Shown here piece after piece: positions 1 to 7,356 of a stretch of 64,000 bases of DNA. Position 1 is the first letter of the stretch. Each line of letters begins with the position of its first letter. Under the pieces are notes generated by a model, which did no database searches, was not told the origin of the DNA, and worked only from the letters and a program-made list of their open reading frames with translations. The DNA lies in the NCBI GenBank assembly GCA_025758045.1, contig CP107208.1, positions 2,108,001-2,172,000 of the forward strand. The letters are read 5' to 3'. A program made the translations under genes and the position numbers. Source of the DNA: Oscillospiraceae bacterium. GTDB lineage: Bacteria > Bacillota > Clostridia > Oscillospirales > Ruminococcaceae.

Positions 1-1541
1 GTGTCAACCGCGCCAAACTCTATCAGCTGGTGCTTTTCCCGCTGAACAACGGTGCCACCAACGTATACTATGTACTGGTGCTTTCCTACATTGCTACCTT
101 TGGCAGCAATGTACTGGCGCTGGGTACGCTGTTTGCTTCGGTCATGGTTACGGCCATGCGCCTGTGCGATGCCATTACTGACCCCATCATCGGCGCACTG
201 ATGGACCGCACCAACGGCAAGTTCGGCAAGTTCCGCCCGTTCATGGCCATCGGCAACCTGATTATGGCCGTCAGCATCCTGATTCTGTACGGCATCACCC
301 CCATGATTCCCGATACCATGATGTGGGCCCGCTATGCTGCCTTTGTAGGGCTGTATTTCGTCTGGGTCATCGGCTACACCTTCCAGACCAGCTGCACCCG
401 CTCCGGCCAGACGGTGCTGACCAACGACCCCAAGCAGCGCCCGCTGTTCACCATCTTCAACACCGTCGGCTCTCTGCTGGGCATGGGCGTCATGCAGTTC
501 TTTGCTCCCATCCTGGCCAAGAACTTTGAGGGCGGCTACTCCTCCGCCGGGTTCTTCCGTACCCTGGCCCCGGTAGGCATCATCATGTCCATCGTGCTGA
601 CCATCCTGGCCATCATCGGCATCTGGGAGAAGGACCAACCAAAGTACTTTGGCATCGGCGGCGAAAAGACCGAGAAGGTCAAAGTCTCCGAGTATCTCCA
701 GATCATCAAAGAGAACAAGCCCATGCAGCGGCTGATGGTTGCCGGTGCCGGCACCAAGCTGGCCCTGTCCATCGCCAACAATACCACCGTGCTGTGCATG
801 CTGTATGGCTGCATGATGGGCGCTTACGATGGGCTCTACCTGCCCATGATGGTGCTGGGCTATGTGTTCAGCGTGCCGTTCTTCCTGTTGTCGGTCCGTA
901 CCAGCCAGAAAAAGGGCCAGAAAGCCAGCCTGACCAAATATGTCAGTGTGGCGCTGGTCTGCTACATTGGCGTTTTTGTGCTGCTGGCACTGTGGGGCCG
1001 CGGTGATGCGTTCCACCTGTCCCTGATGGGGGAGAACGGCCTGTCCATCAACTTGTACACGGTGCTGTTCATCCTCTTCTTCGGCATCGGCTACGGTGCC
1101 TACTACGCTACGGCGGATATGCCTATTCCCATGGTGGCTGACTGCTCTGACTACGAGACTTACCGCTCCGGCAAGTATATCCCCGGCATTATGGGTACGC
1201 TGTTCAGCTTGGTGGATAAGCTGGTTTCCAGCCTGTCCGCTACGGTCGTCGGCATTGCCGTTACCTTCATCGGCCTGAACAATCTGCCCACCCAGTATGA
1301 CCCCTATACCCCCGGTATGAACGTGGTGGTCATCGTGCTGTTCTGTGTGATTCCCATGCTGGCCTGGGCGGCGACCTTGATTGCCATGAAGGGTTACGCT
1401 TTGACCGGCGAAAAGATGAAAGAGATCCAGGCCGTCAACGCCTGCCGCCGCGACGCTGTTGCGGGCGGCATGAAGCTGGAAGATGCCATGGCCAAGTGGC
1501 AGACCATCGACCAGCTGCCTGCTGAGTACAAGGCCAAATAA
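1..1541 (+). CDS. GPH-family (MFS) sugar:cation symporter, 5' end outside window
   Basis: Membrane symporter that probably imports a glycoside, oligosaccharide or hexuronide together with Na+ or H+. The frame is open from base 3 and reads VNRAKLYQLVLFPLNNG before the first hydrophobic segment, so the real start lies left of the window and only a short N-terminal piece is missing. About twelve hydrophobic segments follow. The family signature DAITDPIIGALMDRTNGKFG lies near residues 52-71 of the visible part, and a second motif, DCSDYETYRSGK, near residue 380. The C-terminal tail after the last membrane segment is short and hydrophilic. The substrate cannot be read from sequence; the partner hydrolase may lie upstream of the window. 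Confidence 0.85.
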   Translation, partial: VNRAKLYQLVLFPLNNGATNVYYVLVLSYIATFGSNVLALGTLFASVMVTAMRLCDAITDPIIGALMDRTNGKFGKFRPFMAIGNLIMAVSILILYGITPMIPDTMMWARYAAFVGLYFVWVIGYTFQTSCTRSGQTVLTNDPKQRPLFTIFNTVGSLLGMGVMQFFAPILAKNFEGGYSSAGFFRTLAPVGIIMSIVLTILAIIGIWEKDQPKYFGIGGEKTEKVKVSEYLQIIKENKPMQRLMVAGAGTKLALSIANNTTVLCMLYGCMMGAYDGLYLPMMVLGYVFSVPFFLLSVRTSQKKGQKASLTKYVSVALVCYIGVFVLLALWGRGDAFHLSLMGENGLSINLYTVLFILFFGIGYGAYYATADMPIPMVADCSDYETYRSGKYIPGIMGTLFSLVDKLVSSLSATVVGIAVTFIGLNNLPTQYDPYTPGMNVVVIVLFCVIPMLAWAATLIAMKGYALTGEKMKEIQAVNACRRDAVAGGMKLEDAMAKWQTIDQLPAEYKAK

Positions 1542-1580
1542 CTTCGCTGTATCCTATCTTCTCCATTGCCCTGGGCACCG

Positions 1581-1605
1581 CAAAGCCCGGGGCCTTTGTG
1601 TTTGT
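1581..1605 (+). terminator. Weak candidate terminator after the symporter
   Basis: An imperfect short hairpin (CAAAG...CTTTG around a GC core) lies 40 bases after the symporter stop, followed by a T-rich stretch. The stem has a bulge, so this is only a candidate. Confidence 0.35.
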
Positions 1606-1635
1606 GCAGAACACAAAATGTGAAAACGGCAAAAC

Positions 1636-1886
1636 CTTATTGACAGCCTGGACTTCCCGTTCTCGGACCCTACCGCCGAGGGCTGGTCATCCAGGGGGCC
1701 AACCTGCGCGCTTTGCAGGGCGGTGTGACCACCGATAAAATCTTTGATTTCGTCCGCGAACTGCGCAAGGATGTCATCATCCCGATGGTGTTCATGACCT
1801 ACGCCAACGTGGTTTTCTCCTACGGCACCGCCGCCCCGGAACACATCGGCGCGTATGTGAAAAGCATGAAGGACGCGCTGCGCTAA
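1636..1886 (+). pseudogene. trpA: Decayed tryptophan synthase alpha chain (trpA) remnant
   Basis: Three pieces of a TrpA-like protein can be read in order. First, LIDSLDFPFSDPTAEG in one frame (1636-1683), matching the TrpA PFSDP..AEGP loop. Then, after a one-base loss near 1683-1686, VIQGANLRALQGG and further to RKDVIIPMVFMTYANVVFSYG, which matches the TrpA P.V.MTYYN...YG strand. Finally a direct jump to a TrpA-like C-terminus, TAAPEHIGAYVKSMKDALR, and a stop at 1884-1886. TrpA is normally about 255 residues; about 83 remain, with no N-terminus and roughly 130 residues deleted in the middle. No start codon or RBS fits. It sits alone, with no other trp genes in view. Identification as trpA is by motif recognition. 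Confidence 0.75.
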
Positions 1887-1928
1887 AACTTGCCATTTTC
1901 CCATTCATAATTTTCCCATTCATATAAA

Positions 1929-1965
1929 ATGCCCCCGTCCAGGTCCCTCAACCTGGCGGGGGCAT
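1929..1965 (-). terminator. Intrinsic terminator of the YfhO-family gene
   Basis: Strong hairpin: ATGCCCCCG and CCAGGT pair with ACCTGG and CGGGGGCAT around a CCCTCA loop, with one unpaired T. Read on the reverse strand it follows the yfhO-like stop by about 45 bases and is followed by TTTTAT. It may also stop plus-strand readthrough from the trpA remnant. Confidence 0.8.
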
Positions 1966-2009
1966 ACTTACTTATTCAGAGCAGCCTAGGGGAAATACTG
2001 CCAAGGGGG

Positions 2010-4511
2010 TCAGGCATTTTGGCTGCGCCCCCGCTCTGCAAACCACCAGACAAGGGCGGCGGCCAATGCGGCCAGGCTGGCTGCAGCGCCCGGCACCACG
2101 CCGGGGTGGGTGTAGCGCAGGGTAACGGTGCAATCGCCCTGGGGCAGCGATACGCCGAGTAACCCGCCAAACAGCGCCGAGGGCTGCACCTCCTCACCGT
2201 TGACGGTGACGACCCAGTTGTCATCGTAGGCAAAGCTCAGCGCCAGCAGGTCGTTGTCACCGCTGACGGCGCAGTGCACATCGATGCGCCCGCCCTCCCG
2301 GATGTCGGCATCCACATCCTGCACCTGCTGCCGGGCGGCGGCCAGAGCGGCGCTGTCCAGCTGGTAGATTTGGGTGTTGGTATGGAAAATTTCGTCGTCG
2401 GCAATGCCCAGCACCATTGTCACGTGCTGCCCGGCGGTAAAGCTGGGCAGGCAGATGACACCGCCCAGGCTTTCCGGCTCAAAATATTGGGCGTAGAGTT
2501 CGCCGTCCACCACTACGTCGATGGGCAGCTGCTCCTCGGTGCCGGGGATGGCCATGTAGGCAGGCCCGGTGAGGGGCGCGGTAAAGTCCACCTGCACGGT
2601 GCCTTTGTCGGTCACGCTAAAGGTCGGCTCCACGCTGACCAGCGCGGTGTCCGTGCAGCCTGTCAGGCTTTGCAGCATGGCGTTCTGCATGGTAAAGGTA
2701 TTGTCGGTCAGTGCATCCACGTCCACGGACAGGGCATCCTGCCGGGCCAGGTAGGCCAGCGGGAAGGCCGCGTCATTTTTATATAAAGTATAGGCAGAGT
2801 CGCAGTCCACCGGCTGCCAGTGCCCGGCCACCGGTCGGCTGCCATCGCTGTACAGCCAGCGGATGCCCAGCAGGCTGTCGGCCACGCCGGTGCTGCCCCA
2901 GCCGTAGGTGGAATAACCCACGTAGCCCAGCTGCTCCAGCAGCTCCTTGGCGGTGCTGGCTTTGGTGCTGGAATAGTGGCTGATGCCCCAATAGCCCAGC
3001 AGGAAGGGGTCGTTCAGCGTGTGCAGAAAGTTCTTCTCGATGCGGCAATCGCCGTCGGTCTCGGCCTTGGCAGTGGCCACGGCAGCGGCGGCGTTATCGT
3101 AAAAGGTGGTAAAGTCGGCCAGGTCGAACTGCTCAAACTTGCGCAGGGCCAAAACCGTGTTGGCGCCCAGGTCGGCGGCGGTCAGCAGGGCCGCCGTACC
3201 GCAGAGCAGCCGCCGCTTGTTTACGGGCAAAGCGGGCTTTTCAATCAGCAGCCACGCCAGAATCAGAGATAACGTACACAGCCCCGCCGCGGCAATCAGC
3301 TTGGTCTTGCTGAACAGCTCCGCCCCGGCGGCCAGGGGATACCCCGCCAGCCAGACCAGCGTCAGCCCGGCGGCCAGCCCCCAGGCGCGGCGGTGCTGGG
3401 GCCCTGCCGTCAGCACCCGCGCGGCCAGCAGAATGACCACCGCGCTGAACAAAAAGCTGTACCGGTAGGGGAACCACACCGGCTGCTTCATGCCGTGCCA
3501 GATTTGGTCTACACCTTTTACCCAAAAGCTGCCCGCCAGCGCCGCCAGCAGCGCGGCAAAGCCCAGCTTTTCCCGGCGGGGCGCATTGCCGCAAAAGTAC
3601 AGCAGCACCAGCGGCACCAGCACCACGCCGCAGTAAATGTTGGGCAGACCGTTGGTGACATCGTTCCAGAAAAAGTTGCCGAAGAACAGCCGGTAGGGGA
3701 GTTGTAATAAATTAAACTGGGGCGTCAGGCTGAAGGTGAAGTCAAACAGCCCGCCTTTGCTTTCCTGCACTTCCAAAAGCACCGGCAGCAAAAAGAAGAA
3801 ACTCAGCCCCGCCGCCAGCACACCGCTGGCCGCAAAGGCGGCGAAGCGGCGGCCAAACCGTCCCTGCCCCCGGCTGGGCCACAGGCACAAAAAGTACAGG
3901 ATGCTGAACAGACACACCGGCCAGGCAATATAAAAGTTGAGCAAAATGCAAAGGAAGACCAGCACCGTAAAGCCCCAGTGGTGGCCCTGGCGCATCATGT
4001 CGTCCAGTGCAGCCAGCACCAGCGGCAGCAGCCAGACCACATCCATCCAGATGATGTTCTGGTTGTACACGATGCAGAACGCGCAGAAGGCATAGCACTG
4101 CCCCAGCACTGCAAACAATGGGTCTGCCTTGGCAAAGTGGTGCTGCAAATACCAGCAGAACGCCGCCGCCGTGACCCCGGTGCGCAATAAAAAGATAAGC
4201 CCCGCCGCCTGGGGCACCATGCGGGTAGGCAGCAGCAAAAACAGCAGGTTAAAGGGACTGTTCATGTAGTAGGCGAACAGCCCCAGGGTGCTGCCGCCCG
4301 CCAGCTTGCCGAAACTGTAAAAGAAGCCGCCCTGTTTGACCCGCGCCCACATATCGGTGATGTAGTTTACGTACAGCCCGCGCAGGTCGCCGGTAAGCAC
4401 GGTGCCGGTGCCAAAGGGCCACCAGCCCAGACAAAAATAGACCGCCGCCATCAACAGGCAGCCGCCCCCAAATGCCGCCAAAGTCAGCGGCCAGTATTTT
4501 TTCTTTTCCAC
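2010..4511 (-). CDS. YfhO-family polytopic membrane protein
   Basis: Large multi-pass membrane protein of about 833 residues, the usual size for the YfhO family. The first transmembrane segment follows MEKKKYWPLTLAAFGGG; the conserved early loop contains TGTVLTGDLRGLYVNYITDMW and KLAGGSTLGLFAYYMNSPFN, typical of YfhO proteins. About twelve hydrophobic segments are followed by a long extracytoplasmic C-terminal half and a final TM before RGRSQNA. A GTG start at 4511 is chosen because AGAGGA sits six bases upstream; an in-frame ATG 39 codons earlier adds an implausible charged stretch. In Bacillus the family is linked to glycosylation of lipoteichoic acid with a CsbB-type glycosyltransferase; no such partner is adjacent here, so the role is inferred. 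Confidence 0.8.
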   Translation of the reverse strand: MEKKKYWPLTLAAFGGGCLLMAAVYFCLGWWPFGTGTVLTGDLRGLYVNYITDMWARVKQGGFFYSFGKLAGGSTLGLFAYYMNSPFNLLFLLLPTRMVPQAAGLIFLLRTGVTAAAFCWYLQHHFAKADPLFAVLGQCYAFCAFCIVYNQNIIWMDVVWLLPLVLAALDDMMRQGHHWGFTVLVFLCILLNFYIAWPVCLFSILYFLCLWPSRGQGRFGRRFAAFAASGVLAAGLSFFFLLPVLLEVQESKGGLFDFTFSLTPQFNLLQLPYRLFFGNFFWNDVTNGLPNIYCGVVLVPLVLLYFCGNAPRREKLGFAALLAALAGSFWVKGVDQIWHGMKQPVWFPYRYSFLFSAVVILLAARVLTAGPQHRRAWGLAAGLTLVWLAGYPLAAGAELFSKTKLIAAAGLCTLSLILAWLLIEKPALPVNKRRLLCGTAALLTAADLGANTVLALRKFEQFDLADFTTFYDNAAAAVATAKAETDGDCRIEKNFLHTLNDPFLLGYWGISHYSSTKASTAKELLEQLGYVGYSTYGWGSTGVADSLLGIRWLYSDGSRPVAGHWQPVDCDSAYTLYKNDAAFPLAYLARQDALSVDVDALTDNTFTMQNAMLQSLTGCTDTALVSVEPTFSVTDKGTVQVDFTAPLTGPAYMAIPGTEEQLPIDVVVDGELYAQYFEPESLGGVICLPSFTAGQHVTMVLGIADDEIFHTNTQIYQLDSAALAAARQQVQDVDADIREGGRIDVHCAVSGDNDLLALSFAYDDNWVVTVNGEEVQPSALFGGLLGVSLPQGDCTVTLRYTHPGVVPGAAASLAALAAALVWWFAERGRSQNA

Positions 4512-4599
4512 GGTGTATCCTCTACTATAAAAATGTCGCAGCTTGCAATGGCCCCCTCCCAGAGGGAGACTTTCGCGGCATCCCGCATTTAACCTACCG

Positions 4600-4608
4600 A
4601 TTATAGCA
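4600..4608 (-). promoter_or_regulatory. Extended -10 promoter of the YfhO-family gene
   Basis: On the reverse strand TGCTATAAT forms an extended -10 about 90 bases before the GTG start. No convincing -35 is visible, which fits an extended -10 promoter. Confidence 0.45.
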
Positions 4609-4689
4609 CGTCCCGCACTGCAAAACATGAAATATTGGTGAACACCCTGTAAAAAATGCGGATGACCTTTTCAACTTTGCGGAACAACG

Positions 4690-4718
4690 TTGAAAGCCTG
4701 GAATAAATGCTGTATAAT
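4690..4718 (+). promoter_or_regulatory. Promoter of the LacI-family gene at 4786
   Basis: TTGAAA at 4690-4695 and TATAAT at 4713-4718 are separated by 17 bases, a near-consensus sigma-A promoter about 65 bases before the repressor start. No copy of the TGAACGC operator lies here, so autoregulation through that site is not evident. Confidence 0.75.
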
Positions 4719-4785
4719 GGCTTTATAAAAAATTAGCAGCAAAAGCGATGAAGGCTATCCTTATATAGAGAAATGGAGAAACCCT

Positions 4786-5784
4786 ATGGCAACAATGGAA
4801 GATGTGGCAAAGGCAGCAAAAGTTTCTCGCGCGACAGTATCGAGAGTGCTTTCCAATTACCCATCTATAAAGCCGGAAACCCGCCAGCAGGTCATGTACT
4901 GGGTACGAGAGCTGCATTATGAGCCAAACCAGGTGGCGCAAAACCTTGCGGGACACCACACCAATCTGATTGGTGTGCTATTTTCGGACCTTTCCAACCC
5001 GTTGTATGCGGCACTTTCTACAGCAATCATCCGGGAGGCGGAGCGCGAGGGATACAGCGTGATCGTGGGGGATGCCCAGCGGGAACGTGCCCGGGAAGTG
5101 AACATCATCAACAGCTTCAAGCGCCGAAAAGTGGACGGCATTATTGTGCGTGCCATCGGCCGCCCTAACGAGAAACTGTATAAAGAACTGTCAATCCCAA
5201 TGGTCAGCCTGTATAAGGTGATTGGGCATAAAAACATTATCATCAGCTCCGAAGAAGGCGGTGCCCAGGTGGCGCGTCATTTTTACGGCACAGGCCGGGT
5301 GCGTGTGGGGTATTTGGGGCCTACCAGTGCCCTCTATGGTAACGACAAGCTGGCAGGTTTGCAGGCAGGGCTGGATTCTTGTGGACTGCAGATCGAAAAA
5401 ATCTTGCCCTGCAACCAGCATGAAACCGCCGAGAACCAGAAAGCTTATCAGATTTTTACAGAATATCTGCAGGGAAATGACCCCCGCGCAGTGAATGCCT
5501 GGTTTGCGCACAGTGATATTGCCGCCAGTGATATTATCCGCGCGCTGATGGAACATGGTGTACAGGTCCCCCAGGAGGTGAGCGTCTGTGGATACAATGA
5601 TACCCTGCTGGCCCGCAAAATGATTCCATCGCTTACTTCCGTTGCATCGCCTGTTGATGAAATGGCACGCAATGCCATTGCTTTACTCTTGAAAGAAATC
5701 CGCGGTGATGACGGGACGGAAAACGTTTACCTGGCCCCGCACCTGCTGATTCGGGAGTCATCCCTTGTCAAAATAGACAAATGA
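4786..5784 (+). CDS. LacI/GalR-family repressor of the adjacent PTS-glycosidase operon
   Basis: DNA-binding repressor of 332 residues, the usual LacI length. The N-terminal helix-turn-helix is clear (MEDVAKAAKVSRATVSRVLS), followed by the hinge helix region PNQVAQNLAG and a periplasmic-binding-type effector domain beginning TNLIGVLFSDLSNPLY. The C-terminal half has the family's YNDTLLARKMIPSLTSV dimerisation region. Its stop codon is the first TGA of a palindromic operator, and a second operator overlaps the start region of the next transcript. It therefore most likely represses the EIIBC gene and glycosidase downstream; the inducer would be the imported sugar or its phosphate. Confidence 0.9.
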   Translation: MATMEDVAKAAKVSRATVSRVLSNYPSIKPETRQQVMYWVRELHYEPNQVAQNLAGHHTNLIGVLFSDLSNPLYAALSTAIIREAEREGYSVIVGDAQRERAREVNIINSFKRRKVDGIIVRAIGRPNEKLYKELSIPMVSLYKVIGHKNIIISSEEGGAQVARHFYGTGRVRVGYLGPTSALYGNDKLAGLQAGLDSCGLQIEKILPCNQHETAENQKAYQIFTEYLQGNDPRAVNAWFAHSDIAASDIIRALMEHGVQVPQEVSVCGYNDTLLARKMIPSLTSVASPVDEMARNAIALLLKEIRGDDGTENVYLAPHLLIRESSLVKIDK

Positions 5785-5797
5785 ACGCTCGCGTTCA
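5782..5797 (+). promoter_or_regulatory. Operator O1 (TGAACGC palindrome)
   Basis: TGAACGC-TC-GCGTTCA, a perfect dyad with two central bases, overlapping the stop codon of the LacI gene. The same half-sites recur at 5868. Two bound dimers about 85 bp apart could loop the promoter between them. Confidence 0.8.
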
Positions 5798-5828
5798 TAG
5801 CCAAAAGAGAGAAAACAACGTGGATTGG

Positions 5829-5857
5829 TTGACAAAGCACAAAAATGGTGTTATGTT
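5829..5857 (+). promoter_or_regulatory. Promoter of the PTS-glycosidase operon
   Basis: TTGACA at 5829-5834 and TATGTT at 5852-5857 with a 17-base spacer. It lies between operators O1 and O2, so repressor binding at O2 would cover the predicted transcription start. Confidence 0.8.
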
Positions 5858-5867
5858 GTGAACGAAA

Positions 5868-5881
5868 TGAACGCGCGTTCA
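5868..5881 (+). promoter_or_regulatory. Operator O2 (TGAACGC palindrome) at the transcription start
   Basis: TGAACGCGCGTTCA is a perfect 14-bp dyad 11 bases after the -10 element. It shares both half-sites with O1 but lacks the two central bases, a spacing difference of interest for repressor geometry. Confidence 0.8.
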
Positions 5882-5894
5882 TAGTTGCAAGGCT

Positions 5895-5908
5895 ACGTTC
5901 ATGAACCG
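5895..5908 (+). promoter_or_regulatory. Third, everted operator-like site
   Basis: ACGTTCATGAACCG contains the two half-sites back to back (GTTCA then TGAAC), the reverse arrangement of O1 and O2. It could be a weak auxiliary site. It lies 50 bases before the EIIBC start. Confidence 0.4.
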
Positions 5909-5957
5909 GAAATGCACGCAGCGAAAAAATGGACACAACCAAAAATGGGAGGAAACC

Positions 5958-7328
5958 ATGAGTAAAGAAAGAGATGTTGCAGAACAGATCCTGCAGCACA
6001 TCGGCGGAAAAGAAAATGTTGTCAGTGCAGAACATTGCGCAACGCGTCTGCGCCTGATCCTGAAAGATGATTCTCGCTTTGATAAAAAGCAGATCGAAGC
6101 CATTGATGGGGTGAAGGGCAGCTTTAAGGCTGCTGGCCAGCATCAGATCATCCTGGGCACCGGCTTTGTTGATAAGGTCTATGCACAGTTCATGGAGATT
6201 GCTAACTTCCAGGAGGGTGAGCTGAAGACTAAGGCAGAAGCCACCGCAGGGAACATGAACTGGTTCCAGAAGGCATCCCGTCTGCTGGGTGATGTGTTCC
6301 TGCCCATTATTCCCATCCTGGTTGCTACCGGCTTGTTTATGGGCGTACGAAGTCTGATCACCAACCTAGGCGTAACGTTGGACCCCACGGCATTGACCCT
6401 TTCCCAGGTGCTGATCGATACGGCATTCGCCTTCCTACCAGCCCTGGTCACCTACTCGGTCATGAAAAAGTTTGGCGGTTCCCCGGCACTGGGCATTGTC
6501 ATCGGCCTGATGCTGGTTGCTCCGCAGCTGCCCAACGCCAACCAGGTGGCTGCCGGTAATGTGGAACCAATCTACCTGTCCCTCGGCGCACTGTCTGTGC
6601 CAATCGTTGGTTATCAGGGGTCGGTTCTGCCCGCCCTGGTGCTGGGTATCATCGCAGCCAAGATTGAAAAGGCTTTGAAAAAAGTCGTGCCGGATGTCCT
6701 GGATCTGATCGTTACTCCTTTCGTCACGCTGCTTTGCAGCATGGTCATTGGCCTGATCGTGATCGGCCCCATCATGCACGTTGTGGAGCAGGGCCTGCTC
6801 ATCGGCGTACAGGCACTTATGAACATTCCCTTCGGAGTAGGCGGCTTCATCGTGGGTGCCCTGCAGCAGGTAGTTGTTATCACCGGCCTGCATCATACCT
6901 TCAAAACGCTGGAAATTGAGTTGCTGGCCAACACCGGTGCAAACCCCTTCAACACGCTGACCTGCGGTGCTATCGTGGCGCAGTGCGGTGCTGCAGTAGC
7001 TGCTGCCCTGAAGCTGAAGGATAAGAAGCAGAAGTCCCTCTACCTGTCCGAGGTCCTGCCTGCTTCCCTTGGCATCACCGAGCCGCTGATCTTCGGCGGC
7101 AACCTGCCTCGCCTGACTCCCTTCGTCTGCGCCTGCGTGGGCGGCGGCTGTGCTGGTGCTTTCTCCTCCATCATGGGCCTTGCTGCAACGGGCATGTCCA
7201 TCACGGCAATCCCCGGTATGCTGCTTTACCTGAACGGCCAGCTGCCCCAGTATCTCATTGCCTGTGCAATCGGCTTTGTGGTTGCCTTTGTGCTGACCAC
7301 GGTATTTTACAAGCCGAAAGAAAATTGA
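5958..7328 (+). CDS. PTS transporter EIIBC, sucrose/beta-glucoside type
   Basis: Phosphotransferase-system permease of 456 residues that imports a sugar and phosphorylates it. The N-terminal IIB domain (residues 1-85) carries the phospho-cysteine in SAEHCATRLRL (Cys27). A linker leads to the multi-pass IIC domain with ITGLHHTFKTLE and the conserved GITEPLIFGGNLPRLTPF. No IIA domain is present, so phosphate must come from a IIA encoded elsewhere. The start is the ATG preceded by GGGAGGAAACC; the in-frame ATG 19 codons upstream lies inside an operator-like site and has no RBS. The glycosidase-like gene 28 bases downstream probably acts on the phosphorylated or free product. The substrate is inferred to be a glucoside or fructoside. 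Confidence 0.88.
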   Translation: MSKERDVAEQILQHIGGKENVVSAEHCATRLRLILKDDSRFDKKQIEAIDGVKGSFKAAGQHQIILGTGFVDKVYAQFMEIANFQEGELKTKAEATAGNMNWFQKASRLLGDVFLPIIPILVATGLFMGVRSLITNLGVTLDPTALTLSQVLIDTAFAFLPALVTYSVMKKFGGSPALGIVIGLMLVAPQLPNANQVAAGNVEPIYLSLGALSVPIVGYQGSVLPALVLGIIAAKIEKALKKVVPDVLDLIVTPFVTLLCSMVIGLIVIGPIMHVVEQGLLIGVQALMNIPFGVGGFIVGALQQVVVITGLHHTFKTLEIELLANTGANPFNTLTCGAIVAQCGAAVAAALKLKDKKQKSLYLSEVLPASLGITEPLIFGGNLPRLTPFVCACVGGGCAGAFSSIMGLAATGMSITAIPGMLLYLNGQLPQYLIACAIGFVVAFVLTTVFYKPKEN

Positions 7329-7356
7329 AAACTTACGAAAGTGAGCGTGCATAAGG

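Noticed and set aside
1887..2009. Small gene between the trpA remnant and the yfhO-like gene
   Set aside because: The stretch is explained by a repeated TTTTCCCATTCAT sequence and the terminator hairpin; no RBS with a start is seen.
5901..5957. Upstream ATG for the EIIBC gene
   Set aside because: It lies inside an operator-like palindrome and lacks an RBS; the IIB domain begins normally at 5958 after GGGAGG.
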